64,000 nucleotides of DNA from DATAOG01 sp963753685 (GTDB lineage Bacteria > Pseudomonadota > Alphaproteobacteria > Geminicoccales > Geminicoccaceae): assembly GCA_963753685.1 (NCBI GenBank), contig CAVWDE010000028.1, positions 1-64,000 of the forward strand. Reading direction: 5' to 3'. Made by a program: the position numbers and the translations under genes. Numbering within the stretch: position 1 is the stretch's first letter; each line of letters begins with the position of its first letter. Positions 1-13,438 of this stretch are shown here, piece after piece. Below the pieces are notes generated by a model. That model ran no database searches. It saw only the letters and a program-made list of their open reading frames with translations, and was not told where the DNA came from.

Positions 1-225
1 GGTTGATGTCCTTTCCTCCGGCTACTGAGATGGTTCAGTTCGCCGGGTTCGCCTCCTCCAGCTATGGATTCACTGAAGGATACCCCCTAAAGGGTGGGTT
101 GCCCCATTCGGAGATCTCAGGATCCACGAGTGCTCGCCTCTCCCCTGAGCTTTTCGCAGCGTGCCACGTCCTTCATCGCCTCTCGGTACCAAGGCATTCA
201 CCAGATGCCCTTCTCTCAAGCTCGC
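1..225 (-). rRNA. rrl: 23S ribosomal RNA, 5-prime end only
   Basis: The reverse strand reads as the first 220 or so bases of bacterial 23S rRNA, including the conserved stretch around GGCATCTGGTGAATGCC near 200 and the region before the first large hairpins. It runs off the left edge of the window. It is the last gene of the leftward rRNA operon, after 16S and tRNA-Ile. The exact 5-prime end (215-230) is an estimate, because mature ends are set by RNA processing. Confidence 0.93.
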
Positions 226-2470
<2,245 letters not shown>

Positions 2471-2861
2471 TCATCCCTATCACAGCGCCAGCCACCACCC
2501 CCTGGCTCCCGCAGTCCCTCGCAGGACCACGACCCCAGGTTCGGCAGCCCGCGCCGCGGGCCCAACGGCATCACGAGCCAGGTCTCTCCCCAAACCAACC
2601 GGTCCAGGCAAAAACCCCCTCAAAGGCTGACAGATCCCCCAAACCAGAACCTCACCGGCCGCCAGCACCACCAACCCCGTCGCCAGAGCCCCAGCGCCAC
2701 CACCCGGCGCGTCCCAGCCAAGGAACCCGCCTCAACCCAGAATGCCCATGGACAACGACACCCTTGCCGCCGCCCACGCATCCCTTCCTCAACCTATACG
2801 CTTCCAAAGAACGACCCGCGCCGATCGCCACACGGCTGCTTGCCTCGCCGGCGGGAGGGGC
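2471..2861 (-). other. rRNA operon leader region
   Basis: About 390 bases separate the 16S 5-prime end from the predicted rRNA promoter. I see no open frame with the codon bias of the neighbouring genes. The stretch is C-rich on the plus strand and would be the transcribed leader of the rRNA precursor, where antitermination boxes and the upstream half of the 16S processing stem normally lie. I could not identify boxA or boxC with confidence. Confidence 0.5.
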
Positions 2862-2890
2862 TTTATAGTCATTGCGAGGAACGCCCACAA
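2862..2890 (-). promoter_or_regulatory. Candidate rRNA operon promoter
   Basis: On the reverse strand a -35-like TTGTGG (2885-2890) is followed, after a 17-base spacer, by a good -10 TATAAA (2862-2867). Just beyond is an AT-rich tract (about 2895-2960) that could act as an UP element. The site faces the 16S gene. The same AT-rich tract also separates it from the rightward gene that starts at 2959. Confidence 0.5.
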
Positions 2891-2958
2891 GAGCTTTTTC
2901 GGGCAATTTTATCAGTTAACCTTAAGAATCATAAATCCTATCCAAAGCTAAGATTTTC

Positions 2959-4752
2959 TTGACACTTTTGGATCAAGAATGCATTGTTGTCGGGCTTCGG
3001 TTGGAGTCGGACGCAAAATTGCTACGGGCGGTAACGTCAAATCGGGTGAAACGGGTGCAGGGCACACTGCTGAATGAGGCGCGGCGGCGCCGCGCCTTGC
3101 TGACGATGACCGTTGGCATCTTCGGCGTCGGCTTCGCCGCCGGACTTGTCACCACACAGCTCACCAGGGACGCCGCGCCCAACTCTTCGGAGGTCGCCCT
3201 GGGCGACGGCGAGCTGGCGCCCGGCGCCGGTCTCGACCAGGAGCCCTGGCTCGCCGGTGCGGCCGGCCCGGCTCCGAGCGCCGTCCAGCGCTCGGCGACC
3301 GAGGCGCTCCAGGCCCGGCCCGGCGCGGCCGAGGCCATCACCCCGCCCGCGACGCCCGAGGCGCCGCACGCGCTGCGGTGGCCCAGCCAGACCGTGGTCC
3401 AGCTGACAGCGACCAAGGCGCCCGACGCGCTGCCGCAACCGGGCGCCAGTGCTGCCCAGCTGACCGCGACCGCGACCGTCCAGGCCGTGCCCGAGCCGGC
3501 GCAGGCGGCCGCTCTGACGGCGCCGGCGCGCCTCGACGGGCTGGCCAGCGCGGCCACGGCCAGCCCGGAGGCTCGGCTCGACCAGGCGGCGCTGCCCGAG
3601 CAGCCCGGCGCGACCGAGCAGGTCGTGGTCCGGCGCGGCGATACCCTGATGGACATCCTGACCCGGGCGGGGATCGATCAGTCGGAGGCCTACGCGGCGG
3701 TCGAATCGCTGCGCACGGTCTACGACCCGCGCCGCCTGCGCGCCGGCCAGGCGCTGGCGATCCGGGCGGCCGACGATCAGGCGGACGACCCGCGCCGCAG
3801 TCTGCTCGGCCTGAGCTTCGATCTCAGCTTCGATCACCAGATCCGGGTCACCCGGAGCGCCGACGGCAGCTACGACGCGACCAAGGCCGAGCGCCCGCAG
3901 CATCACCAGATGATGCGCCTCGCCGGGACCATCGACGACAGCCTGTACCTCGCCGCCGAGCGCGCCGAGGTGCCCCAGGACGTGACCGCGCAGCTGATCA
4001 AGCTGTTCAGCTGGGACGTCGACTTTCAGCGCGACCTGCGCCCGGGCGATGCCTTCGAGACGACCTTCGAGCAGGTCAGTCTCGAGGACGGCTCGGACGA
4101 GGTGCGCGGCGGCGACGTGCTGTACGGCGCGCTGACGCTCAGCGGTCGCCAGCTCGAAGCCTATCGCTTCGAGATGCCCGACGGCGCGGTCGAGTACTAC
4201 GACCGGACCGGCAAGAGCCTGCGCAAGTTCCTGCTGCGCACGCCGGTCGACGGCGCCCGCATCTCCTCGCCCTTCGGCATGCGCGTCAATCCGATCCTGG
4301 GCTACAGCATGATGCACCGCGGCGTCGACTTCGCCGCCCCGATCGGGACGCCGATCTACGCCGCCGGCGACGGCCGGATCGTCGAGGAGGGCCGCAAAGG
4401 CGGCTACGGCAACTACATCCGCGTCCGCCACAGCGGCGAGTACAGCACCGCCTATGCCCACATGTCGCGCTTCGCCAAGGGCATGTCGCCCGGGCGGCGG
4501 GTCCACCAGGGCGACGTGATCGGCTACATCGGCACCACCGGTCGCTCGACCGGACCGCATCTGCACTACGAGGTGCTGCGCAACGACAGCCAGATCAATC
4601 CGATGAGCGTCAAGCAGCCGCCCAACACGCAGCTCGCCGGCGCCGATCTGCAGCGCTTCCAGGACGAGGTCGCACGCATCGACCGGCTGCGCACCAAGCT
4701 CGCCCACGACACCCTGGTCGCGAGCCGGGTCGAGGAGCCCGCCGCCGACTGA
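2959..4752 (+). CDS. LysM-like and M23 family metallopeptidase (murein DD-endopeptidase)
   Basis: This is a 597-residue cell-envelope hydrolase expected to cleave peptidoglycan cross-links in the periplasm. A basic N-terminus is followed by one membrane segment at about residues 46-66. An Ala/Pro-rich linker comes next, then a LysM-like domain near residues 222-268 (RRGDTL...RAGQALAI). The C-terminal M23 domain spans about 430-560 and has its zinc and catalytic motifs: H454xxxD458 (HRGVD) and HLH at 534-536. The reading frame opens with TTG at 2959. GTG at 3046 is an equally credible start, as neither has a clear ribosome site. The gene diverges from the rRNA operon and converges with clpB. 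The family is confident; the exact cross-link cleaved is inferred. Confidence 0.88.
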   Translation: MTLLDQECIVVGLRLESDAKLLRAVTSNRVKRVQGTLLNEARRRRALLTMTVGIFGVGFAAGLVTTQLTRDAAPNSSEVALGDGELAPGAGLDQEPWLAGAAGPAPSAVQRSATEALQARPGAAEAITPPATPEAPHALRWPSQTVVQLTATKAPDALPQPGASAAQLTATATVQAVPEPAQAAALTAPARLDGLASAATASPEARLDQAALPEQPGATEQVVVRRGDTLMDILTRAGIDQSEAYAAVESLRTVYDPRRLRAGQALAIRAADDQADDPRRSLLGLSFDLSFDHQIRVTRSADGSYDATKAERPQHHQMMRLAGTIDDSLYLAAERAEVPQDVTAQLIKLFSWDVDFQRDLRPGDAFETTFEQVSLEDGSDEVRGGDVLYGALTLSGRQLEAYRFEMPDGAVEYYDRTGKSLRKFLLRTPVDGARISSPFGMRVNPILGYSMMHRGVDFAAPIGTPIYAAGDGRIVEEGRKGGYGNYIRVRHSGEYSTAYAHMSRFAKGMSPGRRVHQGDVIGYIGTTGRSTGPHLHYEVLRNDSQINPMSVKQPPNTQLAGADLQRFQDEVARIDRLRTKLAHDTLVASRVEEPAAD

Positions 4753-4805
4753 GCCAACGCCGCTTGCGCCCAGCCTTCCCGGGCGTAGGCCACCCTGGAC
4801 CGGCG

Positions 4806-4841
4806 GATCAGGCGCGAACGTCGGGAGTTCTGCGCCTGATC
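4806..4841. terminator. Bidirectional terminator-like hairpin between the M23 gene and clpB
   Basis: A ten-base perfect inverted repeat, GATCAGGCGC and GCGCCTGATC, is extended inward by GAAC/GTTC with a one-base bulge. The loop is about seven bases. It sits in the middle of the convergent gap and can serve both strands. There is no long T tract on either side. Confidence 0.55.
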
Positions 4842-4860
4842 TGCTGATCGATGTCCGTGG

Positions 4861-7455
<2,595 letters not shown>

Positions 7456-7540
7456 CGCCAGCTCCCGTTCCCGATCGCCCCTATATAGGCAGCCATCCCG
7501 CCCGCGGCCCGATTTTCGGCACCGCGGCGGCTCGGTTTCT

Positions 7541-7568
7541 ATGTGGGGATCGGCGCCGTTTGCACAAG
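7541..7568 (-). promoter_or_regulatory. Candidate sigma-32 heat-shock promoter of clpB
   Basis: Reading toward clpB, CTTGTG (7563-7568) is followed after 14 bases by CCCCACAT (7541-7548). This is close to the sigma-32 consensus CTTGAA and CCCCATnT with the usual spacing. clpB is a classical sigma-32 target, so position and function agree. The assignment rests on the motif alone. Confidence 0.5.
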
Positions 7569-7697
7569 ATTTGAGCACATTTGCGAACTGCTTTCGTGCT
7601 AGGCAAAGACGTCGATGCGGCGTTCGCGTTGGCCAGGCCGGCACCGGCTGCTATCCTGCCGGCAGAAGCCGGCAAGAACACGGGAACGGGGCACGTC

Positions 7698-8720
7698 ATG
7701 GCAATCAGGCTCTTCGCGGGCGCTCTCGCTACGCTGCTGCTGGTCGGCCAGGGCCAGCCCGCGCGCGCCGCGACCGACATCAAGTTCACCCTCGACTGGA
7801 AGTTCCAGGGTCCGACCGCCCAGTTCATCCTCGCCAAGGAGAAGGGCTACTTCGAGCAGGAGGGGCTGGACGTCACGATCGACAGCGGCAACGGCTCGGC
7901 CGGTGCGGTCACCCGGGTCGCGAGCGGCGCCTACCAGATGGGCTTTGCCGACATCAACGCGCTGGTCGAGTTCGTGGCCGCCAACCCGGGCCAGCCGGTC
8001 AAGTCGGTGATGATGCTCTACGACGCGCCGCCGTTCGGCATCTACGCGCTCAAGAAGTCCGGCATCAAGGAGCCCAAGGACCTGGTCGGCCGGACCCTCG
8101 GCGCGCCGGTGTTCGACGCTTCTTATAAGCTCTTCCCGGCTTTCGCCCATCAGGTGGGAATCGACCCGGCGGCCGTGGCGCGGGTCAACATGGATCCGCC
8201 CTTGCGCGAGGCGATGCTGGTGCGCGGCGACGTCGATGCGATCTCCGGCCACTACTTCTCCTCGATGCTCGACCTCGAGGCCAAGGGCGTCGCCAAGGAC
8301 GACATCGTGGCCATGCTCTATGCCGACTACGGCATGGACTTCTATGGCAACGGGGTGATCGCCTCGGGCGCGTTCATCGACCAGCACCCGGACGCGGTCG
8401 CGGGCTTCAACCGGGCGGTCGCCAGGGCGCTCAAGGAGGTGATCGCCGATCCCGCGGCGGCGGTGGCATTGGTCGCCGACTACGATCCCCTGATCGACCA
8501 GAAGCTCGAGGTCGAGCGCCTGAACATGGCGATCGAGCGCAACATCCTCACCCCCCACGTCAAGCAGGCGGGCTTCGGCGACATCGACCAGGCGCGCATG
8601 GGCCGCGCGATCGACCAGCTCGCCGAGGCGCTCAATCTGGAGAAAAAGCCCGCGGTCGCCGACATCTGGACCGACGCGTTTTTGCCCGCCCCGAAGCTGC
8701 GCCAGCTCGTCGCCAAGTAG
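7698..8720 (+). CDS. NMT1/SsuA-type ABC transporter substrate-binding protein
   Basis: This is a 340-residue periplasmic binding protein. A signal peptide covers roughly residues 1-24 (ends ARA). The mature start contains TDIKFTLDW, typical of the NMT1/THI5-like and SsuA/TauA/NrtA group, followed by a two-lobed solute-binding fold. ATG at 7698 was chosen because it starts the signal peptide; the frame is open upstream. The next two genes encode the matching ATPase and permease, so this is the first gene of a three-gene importer operon. The ligand cannot be told from sequence: thiamine pyrimidine precursors, sulfonates, nitrate and similar small solutes are all possible. Confidence 0.88.
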   Translation: MAIRLFAGALATLLLVGQGQPARAATDIKFTLDWKFQGPTAQFILAKEKGYFEQEGLDVTIDSGNGSAGAVTRVASGAYQMGFADINALVEFVAANPGQPVKSVMMLYDAPPFGIYALKKSGIKEPKDLVGRTLGAPVFDASYKLFPAFAHQVGIDPAAVARVNMDPPLREAMLVRGDVDAISGHYFSSMLDLEAKGVAKDDIVAMLYADYGMDFYGNGVIASGAFIDQHPDAVAGFNRAVARALKEVIADPAAAVALVADYDPLIDQKLEVERLNMAIERNILTPHVKQAGFGDIDQARMGRAIDQLAEALNLEKKPAVADIWTDAFLPAPKLRQLVAK

Positions 8721-8743
8721 CCGGCGGCCGGCCACCGACGCCG

Positions 8744-9526
8744 ATGGCGTTCGTGAGCCTGGACCGGGTCTCGCTCGCCTATGGCGGCGCGGCCGGCACG
8801 CCCGCGCTCGAGGGCTGCTCGCTCGAGATCGAGCGCGGCCAGTTCGCGGCCCTGGTCGGCCCCTCGGGCTGCGGCAAGTCCTCGGTGCTCAAGATCGTCG
8901 CGGGCCTCATGCCGGCCTCTAGCGGTCAGGCCGTGGTCGACGGGCGCACGGTCGCGGGCCCGCGCGGCGGCGTCGGCATGGCGTTCCAGAACGCGACGCT
9001 CTTGCCCTGGCGGACCACGCTCGACAATGTGCTCCTGCCGCTCGAGGTCAGCGAGCCCGAGCGCCGGAGCTTCCGGACGAGGCGGGCGGAGCACGCCCGG
9101 CATGCCCGGGCGCTGCTCGCCACCGTCGGGCTCGAAGAGTTCGCGGACCACGCGCCCTACCAGCTCTCGGGCGGCATGCAGCAGCGCGCCAACCTCTGCC
9201 GCGCCCTGATCCACGAGCCCGACCTGCTGCTGCTCGACGAGCCGTTCGCCGCCCTCGACGCGTTCACCCGCGAGGAGCTCTGGAGCGTGCTCCACGACCT
9301 CTGGCTCGCGCGCCGCTGCACCGTCATCCTCGTGACCCACGACCTGCGCGAGGCGGTCTACCTCGCCGACGTCGTCCACGTCGTGAGCAAGCGCCCGGGG
9401 CGGATCTTCGAGAGCCGCGCGATCGACCTGCCGCGGCCGCGCACCCTCGAGACCACCTTCGAGCCGCGCTTCATCGACATCGTGCATGCGCTCCGCGACT
9501 CGATCAGCAAGGTGCGCGCCGCATGA
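8744..9526 (+). CDS. ABC transporter ATP-binding protein (SsuB/TauB-like)
   Basis: This 260-residue nucleotide-binding subunit powers import by the adjacent permease. It contains Walker A GPSGCGKS (about residues 38-45), a Q-loop, the signature LSGGMQQR, Walker B LLLLDEPFAALD and the switch histidine in VTHDLREAV. These features match the nitrate/sulfonate/taurine importer ATPases. It starts 23 bases after the binding-protein gene. Its stop overlaps the permease start (ATGA), indicating translational coupling. Confidence 0.93.
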   Translation: MAFVSLDRVSLAYGGAAGTPALEGCSLEIERGQFAALVGPSGCGKSSVLKIVAGLMPASSGQAVVDGRTVAGPRGGVGMAFQNATLLPWRTTLDNVLLPLEVSEPERRSFRTRRAEHARHARALLATVGLEEFADHAPYQLSGGMQQRANLCRALIHEPDLLLLDEPFAALDAFTREELWSVLHDLWLARRCTVILVTHDLREAVYLADVVHVVSKRPGRIFESRAIDLPRPRTLETTFEPRFIDIVHALRDSISKVRAA

Positions 9527-10275
9527 GCCCGGCCACCACCCGCACCCTCGCGCCCTGGGTCGCGACCGTGGGCCTGTTCCTGCTCTGGGAGGCCGCCTGC
9601 CGGCTGTTCGCGATCCCGGAGTTCATCCTGCCGACGCCGTCGGCCAGCTTTGCCGCGCTCTGGCAGAACCTCGGCGCAATCTGGCACAACGCCTCCTTCA
9701 CGCTCTGGGTCACGCTGCTCGGCTTCGCGCTGGCGGTCGCCTTCGGCCTCGTGCTGGGCGTGATCGTCGGCGCCTCGGCCCTGATGTACGCCGCCCTCTA
9801 TCCCCTGCTGATCGGCTTCAACAGCATCCCCAAGGTCGCGATCGTGCCGATCCTGGTGATCTGGTTCGGCATTGGTGCTGTGCCGGCCGTCCTGACCGCG
9901 TTCCTGATCTCGTTCTTCCCGATCGTGGTCAACGTCGCAACCGGGCTTGCGACGCTGGAGCCCGAGCTCAAGGACGTGCTGCGCTCGCTCGGCGCCCGGC
10001 CGCTCGACATCCTCCTCAAGGTCGGCCTGCCGCGCTCGATGCCCTATTTCTTCGCCTCGCTCAAGGTCGCCGTCACCCTTGCCTTCGTCGGCTCGGTGAT
10101 CTCCGAGACGATCGCCGGCAACCGCGGCATCGGCTATCTGATGCTCTCGGCGTCCTCGAGCTTCCGGGTGCCGCTGGTGTTCGCCGGCCTGATCGTGGTC
10201 GCAATCATGGGGGTCGGCATGTACGCCGTGTTCGCCGTGCTCGAGCGCCGCTTCGCCGGCTGGGCGTTCCGCTGA
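9523..10275 (+). CDS. ABC transporter permease (SsuC/TauC-like)
   Basis: This 250-residue inner-membrane permease has about six hydrophobic segments and a BPD_transp_1-type coupling loop (about residues 140-175, containing EPELKDVLRSLGA). It completes the importer with the preceding binding protein and ATPase. The start overlaps the ATPase stop by four bases. It ends just before the efflux operon, which is on the other strand. Confidence 0.92.
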   Translation: MSPATTRTLAPWVATVGLFLLWEAACRLFAIPEFILPTPSASFAALWQNLGAIWHNASFTLWVTLLGFALAVAFGLVLGVIVGASALMYAALYPLLIGFNSIPKVAIVPILVIWFGIGAVPAVLTAFLISFFPIVVNVATGLATLEPELKDVLRSLGARPLDILLKVGLPRSMPYFFASLKVAVTLAFVGSVISETIAGNRGIGYLMLSASSSFRVPLVFAGLIVVAIMGVGMYAVFAVLERRFAGWAFR

Positions 10276-10282
10276 CCGAGGC

Positions 10283-13200
10283 TCACTCGGCCGGCGCGCC
10301 CAATTCGCGGGCCGCCGGTGCCGCCGCGGGCTGGCGGCTGACCTTCTCGCGCAGCCATTGGAAGACCACGTACAGCATCGGGATCAGGAACACGCCCAAC
10401 AGGGCTGCTGCCAGCATGCCGCCGAACACCGGCGTGCCGACCGAGCGGCGGCTGATCGAGCCCGCACCGCTCGCGATCACCAGCGGCACCAGGCCGGCGA
10501 TGAAGGCGAAACTGGTCATCATGACCGGCCGGAAGCGCAGGCGCGAGCCCTCGATCGCGGCCTCGACGATCGACTTGCCGTGCTGGCGCTGCTCGATCGC
10601 AAACTCGACGATCAGGATCGCGTTCTTGGCCGCGAGCGCGATCAGCACGACCAGGCCGATCTGGGCGTAGAGATCGAAGCTGAGCCGCGCGACGATCACC
10701 GCGCCGATCGCGCCGATCACTCCGACCACCACCGACAGCAGCACGGGGATCGGGATGTTCCAGCTCTCGTAGAGGGCAACCAGGAACAGAAAGGCGAACA
10801 GGATCGCCAGCGCCAGCACCACGGTGGTCTGGCCGGCGGCCTCCTTCTCCTGCAGTGCCGTGCCGGTCCACTCGTAGCCGTAGCCGGCCGGCAGGACGCG
10901 GGCCGAAATCCGCTCCATGGCGGCCAGCGCATCGCCGGTGCTGTAGCCCGGGGCCGCCGAGCCGTTGATCGTCACGCTCCGGTACAGGTTGTAGCGGATC
11001 AGGGCCGAAGGTCCGAGCGCCAGGCGCACCGAGGCCAGCGAGCGGATCGGCACCATCTCGCCTTTCGAGTTGCGCACGTGCACCTTGAAGATGTCGTCGA
11101 CCTTGCTCCGGAAGTCCTTGTCGGCCTGGATATTGACCTGCCAGGTGCGGCCGAACAGGTTGAAGTCGTTGACGTACAGCCCGCCGAGCGTGCCTTGCAG
11201 GGCCGTGAACACGTCGTTGATGTTGACGCCCAGCGTCTCCGCCTTATTGCGGTCGAGATCGAGGTAGAGCTGCGGCGTGTCGGCGGCGAAGGTGCTGAAC
11301 ACGCGCGCGAGCTCGGGCTGCTGGTTCGCCTCGATGATCACCGCGCGCATGACCTGGGCGAGCTCGGCGACGTCGCGCCCGGCCAGATCCTGGAGCTGAT
11401 ACTCGAAGCCGCCGGTGCTGCCGAGGCCGATGATCGGCGGCAGGTTGAACGCGAACGCCGTGGCCCCGGGCAGTGCCGCCAGCTGCGGCTGCACCTGCCG
11501 GATGATCGCGTCGACCTGGAGGTCCGGCGAGTTCCGCTCCTCGAAGGGCGCCAGCGTCATGATCAAAAAGGCGCTGTTCGACTGGGCGAGGCTGTTCAGG
11601 AAGTCGAAGCCGGTGATCGAGGTCACGCCCGTGATGCCAGGCGTCGCGGACAGGATCTGCTCCGCCTGTTGCGCCACCTCTTTGGTCCGATTGACCGAAG
11701 CGCCCTGGGGCAGCGCGATCTGGGCGAAGAAGGCGCCCTGGTCCTCCTGCGGCAGGAAGCCGGTCGGCGTGACCTTGAACAAAGCACCGGTCGCGACCAC
11801 GACCGCGGCGACCGCGACCAGGCTCAGGATGGCGACCCGGACCAGCCGTTTGACGATCGCCGCGTAGCCGTCGCGGGTCCAGTCGATCGCGCTCATGACA
11901 TAGTGCATCGGGCCGCGCGGCGCGTGGGCGCCCGGCTTCAGCAATACCGAGCAGAGCGCCGGGCTGAGGCTCAAGGCGTTGATCGCCGAGATCACCATCG
12001 ACACCGAGACCGCGACCGCGAACTGCCGGAACAGCTGGCCGCTGATCCCCGGGATGAAGGCGACCGGCACGAACACGGACAACAAGACCAGCGTGATGGC
12101 GATGATCGGGGCGACGATCTCGCCCATCGCCTTCCTGGTCGCCTCCCTGGCCGAAAGCTCCGGCTCCTCCTCCATCACCCGCTCGACGTTCTCGACCACC
12201 ACGATCGCATCGTCGACCACGATCCCGATCGCCAGCACCAGCGCCAGCAAGGAGACGGTGTTGGCGCTGTAGCCGATCGCCAGCATGACCGCGAAGGTGC
12301 CGATCAGCGACACCGGCACGGCGATGATCGGGATCAGCGTGGTGCGCAGCTTGCCGAGGAACAGGAACACCACGAGCGCGACCAGGATGAACGCCTCGAT
12401 CAGGGTGTGGATCACCTCCTCGATGCTGGTCTTCACGAACACCGTCGTGTCGTAGACGACGTCGTAGGTCAGATCCTGCGGAAAACGCTCGGCCAGCTGC
12501 TTGAGCTGGGCGCGCACCGCCTCGGCGACCTGCACGGCATTGGCGCCCGGCGCCTGGTAGATCTGGATGGCAGCGCTCGGCGCGCCATTGTAGAACGAGC
12601 TGACATCGGCGATCTGGGCGCCGAGATCGACCCGCGCCACGTCCTTGACCCGGACCACCGAGCCGTCGGGATTGGCGCGCACGATGATGTTCTCGAACTG
12701 GCCGACCTCGGTCAGCCGGCCCTGGGTCGTGATCGTCAGCTGGAACCGCTGATCCGGGGTCAAAGGCGCCGAGCCGATCCGGCCGACCGCCGCCTGGACG
12801 TTCTGGCTCTTGACCGCGTTCGCTATGTCGGTGGGCGTGAGGTCGAGGCTGGTCAGCTTGTTCGGATCGAGCCAGATCCGCATGCTGTAGTCGAGCGAGG
12901 TGAACAGCGACGCATCGCCCACCCCCCGGATCCGCTTGACCACGTCCAGGATGTTGATCTTGGCGTAGTTGTTCAGATAGAGCTCGTCAAAGGTCTGCTT
13001 GGGTGAATAGAGCTGGATGACCTGAAGCAGCGCCGACGACTTCTTCTTGGTGGTCAGCCCCTGGCGCGTGACTTCCTCGGGCAGCTGGGGCTCGGCGAGG
13101 CTGACCCGGTTCTGGACGTTGACGGTGTTGATGTCGGGATCGGTGCCGAGCGCGAAGGTCACGGTCAGCGTGTAGCTGCCGTCGGCGCCACTGGTCGACT

Positions 13201-13438
13201 TCATGTAGAGCATGTTGTCGACGCCGTTCACCTGCTGCTCGATCGGCTGCGCGACGGTCTGCTCGACCACCTCGGCGCTCGCGCCTGGATAGCGCCCGGT
13301 CACCTGCACCTGGGGCGGCACGATGTCGGGATACTGCGCGAGCGGGATCGCGAAGATCGCGAGCAGGCCGGCGAGCGTGATGACGATCGAGATGACGAAG
13401 GCGAGCCGCGGCCGCTCGATGAAGACGTTCGAGATCAC
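10283..13438 (-). CDS. Efflux RND transporter permease, HAE-1 (AcrB/MexB) family
   Basis: This is a 1051-residue inner-membrane proton/drug antiporter. The sequence starts with the family pattern ISNVFIERP. It has about twelve membrane segments in two blocks separated by two large periplasmic domains. The proton-relay pair of aspartates sits in GIVVDDAIVVVENVE in the fourth membrane segment. It begins with GTG at 13438, overlapping the stop of the adaptor gene by four bases (GTGA), so the two are co-translated. No outer-membrane factor gene is adjacent, so the pump probably borrows a TolC-like channel from elsewhere. Substrates are unknown. Confidence 0.95.
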   Translation of the reverse strand: MISNVFIERPRLAFVISIVITLAGLLAIFAIPLAQYPDIVPPQVQVTGRYPGASAEVVEQTVAQPIEQQVNGVDNMLYMKSTSGADGSYTLTVTFALGTDPDINTVNVQNRVSLAEPQLPEEVTRQGLTTKKKSSALLQVIQLYSPKQTFDELYLNNYAKINILDVVKRIRGVGDASLFTSLDYSMRIWLDPNKLTSLDLTPTDIANAVKSQNVQAAVGRIGSAPLTPDQRFQLTITTQGRLTEVGQFENIIVRANPDGSVVRVKDVARVDLGAQIADVSSFYNGAPSAAIQIYQAPGANAVQVAEAVRAQLKQLAERFPQDLTYDVVYDTTVFVKTSIEEVIHTLIEAFILVALVVFLFLGKLRTTLIPIIAVPVSLIGTFAVMLAIGYSANTVSLLALVLAIGIVVDDAIVVVENVERVMEEEPELSAREATRKAMGEIVAPIIAITLVLLSVFVPVAFIPGISGQLFRQFAVAVSVSMVISAINALSLSPALCSVLLKPGAHAPRGPMHYVMSAIDWTRDGYAAIVKRLVRVAILSLVAVAAVVVATGALFKVTPTGFLPQEDQGAFFAQIALPQGASVNRTKEVAQQAEQILSATPGITGVTSITGFDFLNSLAQSNSAFLIMTLAPFEERNSPDLQVDAIIRQVQPQLAALPGATAFAFNLPPIIGLGSTGGFEYQLQDLAGRDVAELAQVMRAVIIEANQQPELARVFSTFAADTPQLYLDLDRNKAETLGVNINDVFTALQGTLGGLYVNDFNLFGRTWQVNIQADKDFRSKVDDIFKVHVRNSKGEMVPIRSLASVRLALGPSALIRYNLYRSVTINGSAAPGYSTGDALAAMERISARVLPAGYGYEWTGTALQEKEAAGQTTVVLALAILFAFLFLVALYESWNIPIPVLLSVVVGVIGAIGAVIVARLSFDLYAQIGLVVLIALAAKNAILIVEFAIEQRQHGKSIVEAAIEGSRLRFRPVMMTSFAFIAGLVPLVIASGAGSISRRSVGTPVFGGMLAAALLGVFLIPMLYVVFQWLREKVSRQPAAAPAARELGAPAE

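Noticed and set aside
3037..4707. Reverse open frame of about 550 codons
   Set aside because: Antisense to the M23 peptidase, which has complete domain motifs.
10358..13006. Forward open frame of about 880 codons
   Set aside because: Antisense to the RND permease; the composition is dominated by Arg, Asp, His and Gln and shows no protein family.
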